A stretch of 64,000 bases of DNA from Paenibacillus sp. J2TS4 (lineage in GTDB: Bacteria > Bacillota > Bacilli > Paenibacillales > NBRC-103111), in contig NZ_BOSH01000001.1 of NCBI RefSeq assembly GCF_018403245.1, forward strand, positions 620,001 through 684,000, given 5' to 3'. Below, piece by piece: positions 26,628 to 35,545 of the stretch. Within the stretch, counting starts at the first letter, position 1; every line of letters starts with the position of its first letter. A program made the translations under genes and the position numbers. The notes beneath the pieces were generated by a model. That model saw only the letters and a list, made by a program, of their open reading frames with translations. It made no database searches and was not told the origin of the DNA.

Positions 26628-26730
26628 ATTGATAAGAATTTATCACTCCACTTTCCCAGAGCGAAAATCGGCTTGAAACCTTTGCAGTGACTGGAGCGCG
26701 AAGAGATCAGGTATCTTACTTTTTTTCGCC
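26620..26730. repeat. Dispersed repeat R3 (copy 1)
   Basis: An approximately 110-base element that begins with the T run of the terminator and ends TTACTTTTTTTCGCC. It closely matches 60886-60993, including a nearly unbroken shared core with GCAGTGACTGGAGCGCGAAG. No gene is conserved in the two copies. Confidence 0.8.
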
Positions 26731-26795
26731 TAACGCCCTCTTTTTTCCTTTTTTCGACAAACCGGATGTGAAAATACGAATCTTTTCGACATTCA

Positions 26796-26829
26796 TTGTA
26801 TTGACATTCGTTAACCCGTATAATATGAA
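26796..26829 (+). promoter_or_regulatory. Candidate promoter(s) of the DUF4321 gene
   Basis: Two readings overlap: TTGTAT (26796-26801)-N17-TATAAT (26819-26824), or TTGACA (26801-26806)-N17-TATGAA (26824-26829). Either would start transcription near 26832. Confidence 0.55.
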
Positions 26830-26865
26830 TAGAGTTTGTAAATTTATCGCGAGGGACAACAGCTA

Positions 26866-27108
26866 ATGAAGAAAAATACGCTAACTTTGATTTTGTTTTT
26901 ACTGATCGGCCTGATAGCCGGGGCTATCATTACTCAACTACTCGCACCGGTACAAGCCCTTTCTTTTCTGACAAAATCGGCCGATATTGTTTGGCAGCCC
27001 AAAGCGGATTTACAAATTATTAAATATGATTTGTATTTTCAGATCAAACTAAATTTGGTAAGCATATTAGGGATTGTTCTGGCTATTTGGATTTATCGGA
27101 AGCTTTAA
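26866..27108 (+). CDS. DUF4321 family small membrane protein
   Basis: An 80-residue protein with two hydrophobic segments: residues 7-30 (TLILFLLIGLIAGAIITQLL) and 60-77 (LVSILGIVLAIWIY). The layout with a short central stretch (FLTKSADIVWQPKADLQIIKYDLYF) matches DUF4321 proteins of Firmicutes, which lie near maf and mreB. Function is unknown; context suggests envelope or division. ATG at 26866. Confidence 0.8.
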   Translation: MKKNTLTLILFLLIGLIAGAIITQLLAPVQALSFLTKSADIVWQPKADLQIIKYDLYFQIKLNLVSILGIVLAIWIYRKL

Positions 27109-27485
27109 TAACCGGTAAAAAGTGCGGAGAGAGGTTTGGAACGGGACCAGCGTTAGCTGTAAGCTTTCGTGAAGAACATCTATTCAAGTGTGCCTCTTGT
27201 ATTTGTCGTCTAAAATCTTTATCAGGATGTGATAAATCCGCACTTTCGAGGACTATCACGGCTTAGGTTTTGATGAGTCTCCGTAACTTTCGCGTGAGCG
27301 GCTGCCTGATATCATTTGTGATCAAAAGGGAACTTTCTGAACAATCTATTTAAAGAGATTGTGTTTGGTGTAGGGAGGTTTTGGTGTGATCCCGCGCTCC
27401 AATAGGAATTCCTGGCTGGCCCATTGAACAGGCAACTGGAATAGTCGATGCTCCATAGCCAGTCTATTTTCGAGGAGGTTTCGTC
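27109..27485. other. Intergenic region DUF4321-maf with possible RNA structure
   Basis: A 377-base gap without a gene. AAAGTGCGGA (27119-27128) is the exact reverse complement of TCCGCACTTT (27237-27246). Between them lies a further TTTATC/GATAAA hairpin near its 3' side and AGAGG/CCTCT complements. No known riboswitch class is recognised. Confidence 0.35.
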
Positions 27486-28088
27486 GTGAGTTCAACACCT
27501 TCAGGCCGTCTTATTCTTGCTTCCACCTCACCGCGCAGGCGGGAATTGATCCGTAATCTCGGTCTTCCTTATGAGGTGATGGCTAGCGAAGCCGACGAAA
27601 CGATCGAGGATGGATTAACTCCCGGACAGATTGTAGAAACGTTGTCCGAAAGAAAAGCCCGGGCTGTCTATGAACGTTTGCCCGCTGGCCCTCCACGTCA
27701 AATCGTGGTCGGTTCGGATACAATCGTTGTTTATAACGGAAGGGTGCTCGGCAAGCCGGAAGACCGGAATGACGCTCGAAGAATGCTTCAGATGCTGCAG
27801 GGCAGCACGCACCAAGTGTATACGGGCATTGCTTGCATCGAGACGGGGACGGGCAAGTCGTTGATTGCCCATCGGATGACGAAAGTCGTCATCAAGCCGC
27901 TCACTGAAAGCCAAATTGACCATTATATTGCAACGGGAGAACCGATGGACAAAGCCGGCTCCTACGCCATTCAAGGCATTGGGGCTACGATGGTGGAGTC
28001 GATCGAGGGCGATTATTTTAACGTGGTAGGACTTTCGTTAAATCTGCTTTCTGATATGCTTCAATCCTTTGATATCGACGTTTTGTAA
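27486..28088 (+). CDS. maf: Maf-family nucleoside triphosphate pyrophosphatase
   Basis: Maf proteins hydrolyse dTTP, UTP or modified nucleoside triphosphates to monophosphates; in B. subtilis overexpression blocks septation. GTG at 27486 (GAGGAGG eight bases upstream) gives 200 residues. LILASTSPRRRELIRNLG, SEADETIEDG, the substrate-binding SDTIV and YTG, and the C-terminal GSYAIQGIGATMVESIEGDYFNVVGLSL are all present. It lies before radC and mreB as in B. subtilis. Confidence 0.96.
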   Translation: MSSTPSGRLILASTSPRRRELIRNLGLPYEVMASEADETIEDGLTPGQIVETLSERKARAVYERLPAGPPRQIVVGSDTIVVYNGRVLGKPEDRNDARRMLQMLQGSTHQVYTGIACIETGTGKSLIAHRMTKVVIKPLTESQIDHYIATGEPMDKAGSYAIQGIGATMVESIEGDYFNVVGLSLNLLSDMLQSFDIDVL

Positions 28089-28296
28089 TAGGTTAATTAA
28101 TCGGCGTTAAAGATTGTTAGTCCAGAAGGAGCGATAAACTGCGGAGCGGGTTTCTCCTTTGTATTTCACTGCACATACTTTGGGATACATAATGGAAATA
28201 CAAGCAAGAGACTTGGAAGCCGGAGTCTTCTCTACGTAAAGTTTATTTCTGACAAAGCTTTAATGCCTTAATTTCTAACAAGGAAGTGGGGAGAGA

Positions 28297-28986
28297 ATGG
28301 AATCTCAAACAATGACATTGAGCGAGATTCCCCATGAGGACAGACCTAGAGAACGAATGCAGCGGTATGGGGCTCATGCTCTGAGCAATGCGGAATTGCT
28401 GGCTATTTTGTTACGTACGGGAACCTATCAGGAATCAGCGGTTCAACTCGCACAGCGCATTTTGCGCGAGGCGGGGTCTTTGCGTGGCTTGGTTGAGATG
28501 AGCGTCGATCAGATGATGGAGACCCGAGGAATCGGCATGGCCAAGGCGCTCCAGCTCAAGGCAGGAATTGAGCTTGGTCGCAGGCTGGCGACCTCATTCC
28601 ATCAGGAAGCTGTAACGATTCGATCTCCGCAGGATGTCCACTCTTTGCTCTCCGAAGATTTGAGATATTTACAGAAGGAACACTTCGTTTGCCTGTTTCT
28701 AAACACTAAGAATCATGTCCAGGCCAAGGAAACCTTGTCCATAGGCAGTCTTAACGCCTCTATCGTTCACCCCCGGGAGGTTTTTCTGGCAGCGATTCGA
28801 AGAAGCAGCGCATCTATTATTTGCGTACACAATCACCCCAGCGGCGATCCGACTCCTAGTCCCGAAGATATTGAGATAACCCAAAGGCTGGTTGAAGCGG
28901 GGCAAATTATCGGAATTGATGTGCTGGATCATATTATTATCGGAGATCGCAGTTATATCAGTTTGAAGGAAAAAGGGTATATGTAA
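28297..28986 (+). CDS. radC: RadC family JAB/MPN-domain protein
   Basis: The 229-residue protein has an N-terminal helix-hairpin-helix-like part (NAELLAILLRTG ... TRGIGMAKALQLKAGIELG) and a C-terminal JAB/MPN metal-site domain with HNHPSGDPTPSPEDIE. The historic role in DNA repair has been questioned; the biochemical function is unclear. ATG at 28297 follows GGGGAGAG. Its placement between maf and mreB is conserved. Confidence 0.95.
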   Translation: MESQTMTLSEIPHEDRPRERMQRYGAHALSNAELLAILLRTGTYQESAVQLAQRILREAGSLRGLVEMSVDQMMETRGIGMAKALQLKAGIELGRRLATSFHQEAVTIRSPQDVHSLLSEDLRYLQKEHFVCLFLNTKNHVQAKETLSIGSLNASIVHPREVFLAAIRRSSASIICVHNHPSGDPTPSPEDIEITQRLVEAGQIIGIDVLDHIIIGDRSYISLKEKGYM

Positions 28987-29032
28987 TATAATGATTAAAT
29001 GCAGTTGAATTGCAGGAAGGGAGCTTCTATTT

Positions 29033-30067
29033 ATGTTTGGTGGATTTTCAAAAGACCTGGGGATTGACCTGGGAACGGCTAATACCCTCGTCTATGTCAA
29101 AGGAAAAGGAATTGTCGTCAGGGAACCGTCCGTTGTTGCCCTGCGTACCGATACAAAAACGATAGAAGCGGTCGGGGAGGATGCCAAAAAAATGATTGGC
29201 CGGACTCCTGGCAATATTCGCGCCGTACGTCCCATGAAGGACGGTGTCATTGCCGATTTTGAAACGACGGCTACGATGATCAAATATTTTATCCGCCAGG
29301 CGTTAAAGCAGCGCCCTCTTTTTCAGCGCCATCCGAGTGTAATGGTATGTGTGCCTTCGGGCATCACCGCCGTGGAGAAAAGAGCGGTAGAGGATGCGAC
29401 GAAGCAAGCCGGAGCGCGTGAGGCCTTTACGATCGAGGAGCCGTTTGCGGCGGCGATCGGGGCAGACCTGCCAGTATGGGAGCCCACTGGAAGCATGGTT
29501 GTCGATATCGGGGGCGGTACAACCGAAGTCGCAGTTATTTCTCTCGGGGGCATCGTTACCAGTCGCTCGATAAGAATTGCCGGCGATGATCTGGATGATG
29601 CCATCACCCAGTATATTAAGAAAATGTACAATTTAATGATCGGGGAGCGGACGGCCGAAACGATGAAGATTGAAATCGGCTCTGCCATTGCAATGGAAAA
29701 AAACGAAACGATCGAAATACGGGGACGCGACCTGGTGAGCGGATTGCCCAAAACGATGACGGTTACTTCGGAGGAAATTGCCGAGGCGTTGTCGGATCCG
29801 GTGACCAGCATCGTCGATGCGGTCAAGGTTACGTTGGAGAAATGTCCTCCGGAGCTGGCGGCAGACATTATGGATCGCGGCATCGTGCTGACCGGAGGCG
29901 GTGGATTGCTCCGCAATTTGGACAAGCTGCTGGCCAGAGAAACCGGGATGCCGGTTATGGTCGCCGAGAACCCTCTGGATTGCGTCGCTATTGGAACAGG
30001 AAGAGCGCTGGACAACATTCATTTGTTCAAAGCCAAATCTACAGCCGGAGGTCGAGTTAGACGGTAA
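29033..30067 (+). CDS. mreB: Rod shape-determining protein MreB
   Basis: MreB is a bacterial actin that forms membrane-associated filaments guiding lateral wall synthesis. The 344-residue protein has the actin-fold nucleotide motifs: [17 protein letters not shown] (phosphate 1), [20 protein letters not shown] (phosphate 2) and [17 protein letters not shown] (adenosine). The N-terminal MFGGFSKD has the usual short membrane-contact region. It opens mreBCD-minCD-rodA. ATG at 29033 with GGAAGGGAG upstream. Confidence 0.97.
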   Translation: MFGGFSKDLGIDLGTANTLVYVKGKGIVVREPSVVALRTDTKTIEAVGEDAKKMIGRTPGNIRAVRPMKDGVIADFETTATMIKYFIRQALKQRPLFQRHPSVMVCVPSGITAVEKRAVEDATKQAGAREAFTIEEPFAAAIGADLPVWEPTGSMVVDIGGGTTEVAVISLGGIVTSRSIRIAGDDLDDAITQYIKKMYNLMIGERTAETMKIEIGSAIAMEKNETIEIRGRDLVSGLPKTMTVTSEEIAEALSDPVTSIVDAVKVTLEKCPPELAADIMDRGIVLTGGGGLLRNLDKLLARETGMPVMVAENPLDCVAIGTGRALDNIHLFKAKSTAGGRVRR

Positions 30068-30096
30068 AATGACGATAGATTAGAAGGTGGATCTGT

Positions 30097-30960
30097 TTGT
30101 TCAAATTTATGGGAAACAAAAAAATTGTTGTCCTTTTGGTTTCCTTGATCATCTTCGTTATTTTGATGGGTTTGACGATGCTGAGACCTGGAATGAGCTG
30201 GCCCGAAAAGTTCGTAAAAGACACGGTCTCCTGGACCCAAGGGCTATTCTACAGACCCGCTCAAGCGATAGCGGGTTTCTTTCAGGATATCCGCGATTTA
30301 AAAAATTTGTACGACGAAAACAAAGTGCTCAGAGCAACATTTTCTCACTACGCCAAAGACACGATGAGGCTGAATAAGCTGGAGGCGGACAACAAAAATT
30401 TGAAAGAGTTGCTGGAGTTTACCAATAGGCAGAAAGGCTTGGACAACTACAAATATCATGTGGCCCAAGTCTACGCTATGAGCGCTGACCCATATAGCGG
30501 CGTCGTCAACATCGATTTAGGGGAGAGAGACGGGATCCGTAAGGATATGGCCGTTGTTTCCGTCCATGGGCTGGTGGGACGGATCGACAAAGTGTCTGAA
30601 TTTACCTCCAGCGTGCAGCTGCTGACTGAACTCGACGCGACGAACAACCTTTCCAAGGCAATTTCTGCAACGGTCAAAGGGAAAGAAAAATCATTTGGCA
30701 TTATTCAAAACTACGACCACGAATCCCAGATGCTCGTTATGACCAATATTGATACCAACGACGATCTTGTCGAAGGCGATACCATCATTACTTCAGGAAT
30801 GGGGCTTGTTTTTCCGAAAGGAATTGAGATTGGCACCGTCATCTCCAAGGAAGACGGTGATTTCGGCATCAACTATGTAGCCAAAATCAAGCCGTCCGCG
30901 ACTTTTCGCCATCTGAGCGAGCTGATGGTCGTGGAAGTTCAAGATCCCGAGGTGAATTGA
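30097..30960 (+). CDS. mreC: Rod shape-determining protein MreC
   Basis: MreC is a bitopic membrane scaffold of the elongasome. TTG at 30097 (AGGTGG six bases upstream) gives 287 residues. A single membrane helix covers residues about 8-28 (IVVLLVSLIIFVILMGLTML), followed by a coiled coil (about 70-112: LYDENKVLRATFSHYAKDTMRLNKLEAD) and the beta-rich core with SADPYSGVVNIDLGERDGIRKDM. It ends inside the mreD start (TGATG). Confidence 0.95.
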   Translation: MFKFMGNKKIVVLLVSLIIFVILMGLTMLRPGMSWPEKFVKDTVSWTQGLFYRPAQAIAGFFQDIRDLKNLYDENKVLRATFSHYAKDTMRLNKLEADNKNLKELLEFTNRQKGLDNYKYHVAQVYAMSADPYSGVVNIDLGERDGIRKDMAVVSVHGLVGRIDKVSEFTSSVQLLTELDATNNLSKAISATVKGKEKSFGIIQNYDHESQMLVMTNIDTNDDLVEGDTIITSGMGLVFPKGIEIGTVISKEDGDFGINYVAKIKPSATFRHLSELMVVEVQDPEVN

Positions 30961-31487
30961 TGGGACGCAATAAATTAACGCTTCTGTTGTTGCTGTTATT
31001 TCTGCTTGAGGGCACGGTAGCCAAATGGATTATCCCGCCCTCCTGGCAGCTGCAAGTAGTCGTCACTCCGCATTTGACCTTGGTAGCCATTATGTTCATA
31101 GGCATCTATCTTAATAAAAGGTTGGGGCTCGCTTACGGGCTGGGGTTCGGCCTGCTCCACGACATTGTCTATTACGGCCCGATGATTGGGACTTATTGTA
31201 TGACTATGGGGGTCATCGGCTATTTAAGCGGATACATCCCCTTCCGTTCGCAAGCCAATATTATGACGAGCTTATTTCTGGTCGTTTCCGGCAACCTGCT
31301 TTTCGAATGGATGATTTACGGAATATACCGGGTGACACAAATCCGGCATATGGATCCTCAGTGGGCGTTTATGAATATCATGCTCCCGACTATTTTGGTC
31401 AATTTGCTTTTTGCATTGATGATTTATGTACCCATGAGAAAAATGCTGGATCATATCCGTAAAATTCAAAAGCGGGAGAAGGAGTAA
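30960..31487 (+). CDS. mreD: Rod shape-determining protein MreD
   Basis: MreD is a small polytopic membrane protein of the elongation complex. ATG at 30960 shares one base with the mreC stop, so translation is coupled. The 175-residue protein has five or six hydrophobic segments (LTLLLLLLFLLEGTVA, LTLVAIMFIGIYL, GLGFGLLHDIVYYGP, LFLVVSGNLLFEWMIYG, IMLPTILVNLLFALMIYVP). The call rests on topology, size and position. Confidence 0.92.
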   Translation: MGRNKLTLLLLLLFLLEGTVAKWIIPPSWQLQVVVTPHLTLVAIMFIGIYLNKRLGLAYGLGFGLLHDIVYYGPMIGTYCMTMGVIGYLSGYIPFRSQANIMTSLFLVVSGNLLFEWMIYGIYRVTQIRHMDPQWAFMNIMLPTILVNLLFALMIYVPMRKMLDHIRKIQKREKE

Positions 31488-31555
31488 TTTTCATGCCGGG
31501 GGAGGAAAAGCGGCTGGACGAATGGAATTGTTAGGGCAGGAGGTTACGAAGGAAC

Positions 31556-32215
31556 ATGACTGCAGCCAAACACCATGTTACGATAAAAGGGGTTAAGGAC
31601 GGGCTGGTTTTCGTTCTGGACGATACCTGCCGCTTAACGGATTTGCTGAAGGAGTTGCAGCATAAGCTCGAGAAAACTCATCAGAAAATCTTAACCGGAC
31701 CGCTAATTCGAGTCTATGTCAAATTGGGCAAACGTGTCATTAATGAGGCGGAGCAAGAGCAGATTAAAGAAATTATTGGCAAGCGCGGCAATCTGATTAT
31801 TCAGTCGTTCGAAACTTCAGTGCCAACGGCCCTTCCTTCCGATATAGTTCCAAGCGGCATTAAAGTGATGACGGGAATTGTGCGCTCAGGGCAGACTGTC
31901 TCTCATGACGGTAATTTGATGTGGCTCGGCGACGTCAATCCCGGAGGAACGATATTGTCAACCGGTGACATCTTTATTATGGGTTCTCTGCGTGGTTTGG
32001 CGCATGCGGGAAGCGAAGGCAATGAGCAGTCGATTATCGCCGCCTCTCACATGAGGCCCACCCAGCTTAGAATCGCCGGCATTTTCAGCCGTCCGCCGGA
32101 CGAATGGGGCATTGATGAAGCTTTAATGGAATTTGCCTATATCCAGAACGGAATGATGGAAATTGATAAGATTTATCATATCCATCGCCTGCGGCCGGAA
32201 CTGGGCAAAGGTTAA
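31556..32215 (+). CDS. minC: Septum site-determining protein MinC
   Basis: MinC inhibits FtsZ polymerisation away from mid-cell and is recruited by MinD. The 219-residue protein has the N-terminal FtsZ-interacting domain (HVTIKGVKDGLVFVLDDTC) and the C-terminal beta-helix MinD-binding domain (VRSGQTVSHDGNLMWLGDVNPGGTILSTGDIFIMGSLRGLAHAG). ATG at 31556 has AAGGA. No minE is present, as expected for Firmicutes, which use DivIVA/MinJ. Confidence 0.96.
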   Translation: MTAAKHHVTIKGVKDGLVFVLDDTCRLTDLLKELQHKLEKTHQKILTGPLIRVYVKLGKRVINEAEQEQIKEIIGKRGNLIIQSFETSVPTALPSDIVPSGIKVMTGIVRSGQTVSHDGNLMWLGDVNPGGTILSTGDIFIMGSLRGLAHAGSEGNEQSIIAASHMRPTQLRIAGIFSRPPDEWGIDEALMEFAYIQNGMMEIDKIYHIHRLRPELGKG

Positions 32216-32241
32216 ATTTATTGGGAAATGGGAGTGAGCAT

Positions 32242-33036
32242 ATGGGAGAGGCAATCGTCGTCACTTCCGGTAAAGGCGGTGTGGGCAAAACGACGACGTC
32301 CGCCAATGTCGGTACTGCCTTGGCCCTCCAAGGCAAGAAAGTTTGCATGGTGGATACCGATATCGGCCTGCGCAACCTGGACGTCGTCATGGGATTGGAA
32401 AACCGGATCATCTATGATCTGGTAGATGTAGTAGAAGGACGATGCCGGCTTAGCCAGGCATTAATCAAGGACAAACGGTTCGAGGAGCTGTACCTTCTGC
32501 CAGCCGCCCAAACGAGTGACAAGCATTCCGTGTCTCCGGATAATGTTCGCGATATTGTGTTGGAGCTGAAGAAAGATTTCGAGTTTATTGTCATTGATTG
32601 TCCGGCGGGAATCGAACAGGGCTTCAAGAATGCGGTGGCCGGGGCGGATAAGGCCATCGTCGTTACAACCCCCGAGAATGCGGCTGTACGAGACGCCGAT
32701 CGGATTATTGGCCTATTGGAGAAGGAAAACGTCGAATCCCCCAAGCTGATCATCAACCGAGTTAAAGGAAGTATGATGAAAAAAGGGGAGATGCTGGATA
32801 TCGACGAAATATGCTCGGTTCTTGCCATCGACTTGCTCGGGGTTGTGCCCGATGATGAGCAGGTGATTAAAGCCGCCAATTCCGGTGAGCCGACGGTGAT
32901 GAATCCGGACTCCCGGGCCGCTCTTGCCTATCGCAATATTGCCCGTCGGATACTAGGGGATACCGTGCCTCTCTTGTCGTTGGAAGAGAAGCCCGGCATT
33001 TTCAAAAAAATGAAACAGTTCTTCGGGATGGGATGA
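32242..33036 (+). CDS. minD: Septum site-determining ATPase MinD
   Basis: MinD is a membrane-associated ParA-type ATPase partner of MinC. ATG at 32242 (GGGAGTGAG upstream) gives MGEAIVVTSGKGGVGKTTTSANVG, the standard start with the deviant Walker A; the frame opened at 32221 adds only seven residues. The 264-residue protein has VMVDTDIGLRNLDVVMGLEN-type switch sequence and the C-terminal amphipathic helix (PGIFKKMKQFFGMG) for membrane binding. Confidence 0.97.
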   Translation: MGEAIVVTSGKGGVGKTTTSANVGTALALQGKKVCMVDTDIGLRNLDVVMGLENRIIYDLVDVVEGRCRLSQALIKDKRFEELYLLPAAQTSDKHSVSPDNVRDIVLELKKDFEFIVIDCPAGIEQGFKNAVAGADKAIVVTTPENAAVRDADRIIGLLEKENVESPKLIINRVKGSMMKKGEMLDIDEICSVLAIDLLGVVPDDEQVIKAANSGEPTVMNPDSRAALAYRNIARRILGDTVPLLSLEEKPGIFKKMKQFFGMG

Positions 33037-33043
33037 TCTAACC

Positions 33044-34192
33044 GTGCTCGCTAAACTTAAGAGGATCGATTGGTATATCGTTCTGATCCTTAGTGTCTTC
33101 ATGATCATCAGCTCGCTTCTCATTTATAGCGCAACGGTTGATGTGCCGAAGTATGCTCATCTTAATTTTCATGTTAAAAATTTCATATATTACGGGCTGG
33201 GATTTCTGCTTTTTATGGTCGTATCGTTAGTCGACTATCGGCTCATTATGAAGTTCTCCTGGTACGCTTACGGATTAGGAATCCTTCTGCTACTGGGCCT
33301 GTATAAATGGGGGGTAGTCCGCGACGGGGCCATTGGCTGGTATCAGCTTCCCGGCAACTTCGATTTTCAGCCTGCGGAATTCATGAAGCTGGCCCTCATT
33401 ATGGTGATTGCTTCCTTCATGGGCCTGAGGCAGGGAGAATCGCTGCGGACGATAAGGGATGTCATCCCGATCGGGTTGATCGTCTTCGTCCCGTTTATCC
33501 TCGTCTTCCAGCAGCCGGACTTGGGCAATGCAGTTATCTATTTGGCTATTCTGCTGGGTATGCTGTGGATCGGCAATGTGCCGTTCAAGCATGCCTTGAT
33601 CGGAACTGTAATCGCAGCAGTTTGCATAGGCTCGTTCTACTATTTGTACCAGCATTATCATGATCCGATCGAGGCCTACCTGCAGGCCAATAACAAAGGG
33701 CACTGGGTCAAAAGGATCGATACTTTTTTAAACCCGGAGCAGGTGGATAAGGATGCGCGTTTTCACCTGGAGAGAGCCCAGATTGCTATCGGCTCCGGTT
33801 CCTTGATGGGGGACGGATACCTCAAGGGAGACTCGATTCACAACAACTTCGTTCCTGTTGCGTATTCGGATGCTATCTTTGTTGTCGTCGCTGAGGAGTT
33901 CGGCTTTGTCGGCTCGGCGGTGCTGCTTATGCTGCTGTTCAGCTTTCTGTATCGGATGATTCTGATTGCGCTGCAATCGAATGACCGGCGAGGCTCCTTT
34001 GTCGTGATCGGAATCGTATCCATGTATGTCTTTCAAATTTTTCAAAATATCGGCATGTGGTTCGGACTGTTGCCGGTTACCGGGATCACGCTTCCTTTTA
34101 TCAGCTACGGAGGAACGTCGCTGTTGATCAACATGGTTTCGATCGCCATCGTAATAAGTGTTCAGATTCATCAGGATACGGAAGAAGAGTGA
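33044..34192 (+). CDS. rodA: SEDS-family peptidoglycan glycosyltransferase RodA
   Basis: SEDS proteins polymerise lipid II glycan strands together with a class B PBP. The 382-residue protein has ten hydrophobic segments. The family motifs DGAIGWYQL ... QPAEFMKLALI, FQQPDLGNAV, and the C-terminal TGITLPFISYGGTSLL are visible. Asp276 in VAYSDAIFVVVAEEFGF corresponds to the catalytic Asp of RodA. Position directly behind minD suggests RodA (elongation), not FtsW. The start is GTG at 33044; its ribosome binding site is weak, so coupling to minD is likely. Confidence 0.93.
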   Translation: MLAKLKRIDWYIVLILSVFMIISSLLIYSATVDVPKYAHLNFHVKNFIYYGLGFLLFMVVSLVDYRLIMKFSWYAYGLGILLLLGLYKWGVVRDGAIGWYQLPGNFDFQPAEFMKLALIMVIASFMGLRQGESLRTIRDVIPIGLIVFVPFILVFQQPDLGNAVIYLAILLGMLWIGNVPFKHALIGTVIAAVCIGSFYYLYQHYHDPIEAYLQANNKGHWVKRIDTFLNPEQVDKDARFHLERAQIAIGSGSLMGDGYLKGDSIHNNFVPVAYSDAIFVVVAEEFGFVGSAVLLMLLFSFLYRMILIALQSNDRRGSFVVIGIVSMYVFQIFQNIGMWFGLLPVTGITLPFISYGGTSLLINMVSIAIVISVQIHQDTEEE

Positions 34193-34299
34193 CGCTGGAC
34201 AGTAATGCTGAGAATGAACTTGAACAATGACCTGAAGAGTCGCACCGAAGAATTCCAAGAATAGCTAAACTATATAAATTGAACTAATGATTGAATAGG

Positions 34300-34356
34300 T
34301 CATGAAGTGGAGAAAGAAAGATGCTTCCAGGGCGAGTTTTGGCTTTGTATTCCTAC
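34300..34356. repeat. Dispersed repeat R1, part a (copy 2)
   Basis: Identical over 57 bases to 4133-4189. Here it is separated from part b by about 40 bases and no R2 hairpin. Confidence 0.85.
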
Positions 34357-34395
34357 CATCCGAAGGCCCATCCAAATAGAAGGAATACAAAACAA

Positions 34396-34470
34396 GATGT
34401 TTGAAGCTTCGGAGGCACTTTCCTTCGGAACGGAATGAGAGCTATTCTTTAGTTCAACATATATATTTGC
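34396..34470. repeat. Dispersed repeat R1, part b (copy 2)
   Basis: Matches 4298-4379 in GATGTTTGAAGCTTCGGAG and through the TTCC/GGAA hairpin to GGAATGA, then diverges: the right outer arm AGTGCC has become AGTTCA. Confidence 0.75.
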
Positions 34471-34684
34471 TAGTAAGCTCTTGTTTTCGCCATACCGATC
34501 AAAAGGGGCGGAAGCGGGGGCTTATTTTGTTGTTTGGCGAGCTTTGGAGTGAAGACAATACCTTGTTCATAAACCTCCCCCAACGGACATAGGATGAAGT
34601 AAACAAGCAGTAAGTGGAATTTAATAAGTCCGCATGGAAGAAGCCGTTAGAAGTAGGGCAAGTCCAAACCGGGAGGGGTATGTG

Positions 34685-35545
34685 GTGGAAGTAAAAAGCA
34701 ATGTGCGCCAGCGCAGACAAGAGCGAATTAAATCGATCCAGAATGACGGTCCGGACAGCATTCAACCGAAGGTTTCACTTCCGGTAATCGAACCGCCCTC
34801 CCCAATGGATGAAAGGTGGTCTGACCCGGAATATGTTTGGAAGATCAGACAAAGACAATGGATGGAGGCCGCCGTCCGTTCCTCTAATCGGGAATCGGAT
34901 GAGGGGGGAGCCGGGGGGAATCGGTTTGTCCCGAGCGGTAAAACCATTTGGGCGAAATTGTTGATTAGTATAATATGCTTCTTGCTCGTTGGAGGGTTGT
35001 TCAAGTTCGAGCACCCTTGGGCGGTTCAGGGCAGACATTGGGTAAGCACTGCCTTGACAGAGGACATGCCCTTTACCGTCTTTGCCGGATGGTATGAGCG
35101 GACCTTTGGCGGCCCCCCTTCTTTTTTACCGGCTTTTCGCGGCAAGAAGGAGCAGGAGGCCCATAAAGTTAACTCTCCTCAGCTCAGGCATTTTACCGTT
35201 CCGGTGCAAGGAACGATTATTTCTTCCTTTACGGAAACCGAGCCGTGGATCGTTGTGCAGACGACAGGGGAAGCGCCGGTCTATGCGATGGATACAGGAA
35301 GAGTTGAATTTGCCGGCTATATGGAAGACACAGGCTATACGATCGTGATTCGTCACGCGAATGGATTACAGTCTATTTATGGATATTTAAAATCGAATTT
35401 ATGGGAAGTCAACGACTGGATCGAGGGCGGGGAATTACTCGGAAAGACCCAACCGGGAACCGGCCGCTGGCCGCAGCAATTGTATTTTGCCGTTAAGAAG
35501 GAAGAGGAATCGATAAACCCGGCGGATGTGGTTGCCTTTGAATAA
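34685..35545 (+). CDS. spoIVFA: SpoIVFA-like protein with degenerate M23 (LytM) domain
   Basis: SpoIVFA holds the SpoIVFB protease in the outer forespore membrane and helps inhibit it until the forespore signals. GTG at 34685 (GGGAGGGG six bases upstream) gives 286 residues. A basic N-terminal region is followed by one membrane helix (IWAKLLISIICFLLVGGLF, about residues 95-115) and a C-terminal M23-like domain (about 185-286: VYAMDTGRVEFAGYMEDTGYTIVIRHANGLQSIYGYL). The zinc ligands of active M23 peptidases are absent (LYFAVKK where LHFEV is usual), as expected for a non-enzymatic SpoIVFA. It overlaps spoIVFB. Confidence 0.88.
   Translation: MEVKSNVRQRRQERIKSIQNDGPDSIQPKVSLPVIEPPSPMDERWSDPEYVWKIRQRQWMEAAVRSSNRESDEGGAGGNRFVPSGKTIWAKLLISIICFLLVGGLFKFEHPWAVQGRHWVSTALTEDMPFTVFAGWYERTFGGPPSFLPAFRGKKEQEAHKVNSPQLRHFTVPVQGTIISSFTETEPWIVVQTTGEAPVYAMDTGRVEFAGYMEDTGYTIVIRHANGLQSIYGYLKSNLWEVNDWIEGGELLGKTQPGTGRWPQQLYFAVKKEEESINPADVVAFE

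Larger units (their letters stand above)
34193..34684. other. Intergenic region rodA-spoIVFA
   Basis: 492 bases with no supportable gene. They hold the second copy of repeat R1 (parts a and b). The remaining 34471-34670 shows nothing I can name; short frames there lack ribosome binding sites. Confidence 0.5.

Noticed and set aside
29323..30018. 231-codon minus-strand frame opposite mreB
   Set aside because: Ser/Ile/Val-rich product typical of the reverse of an Asp/Ile/Gly-rich gene; no ribosome binding site.
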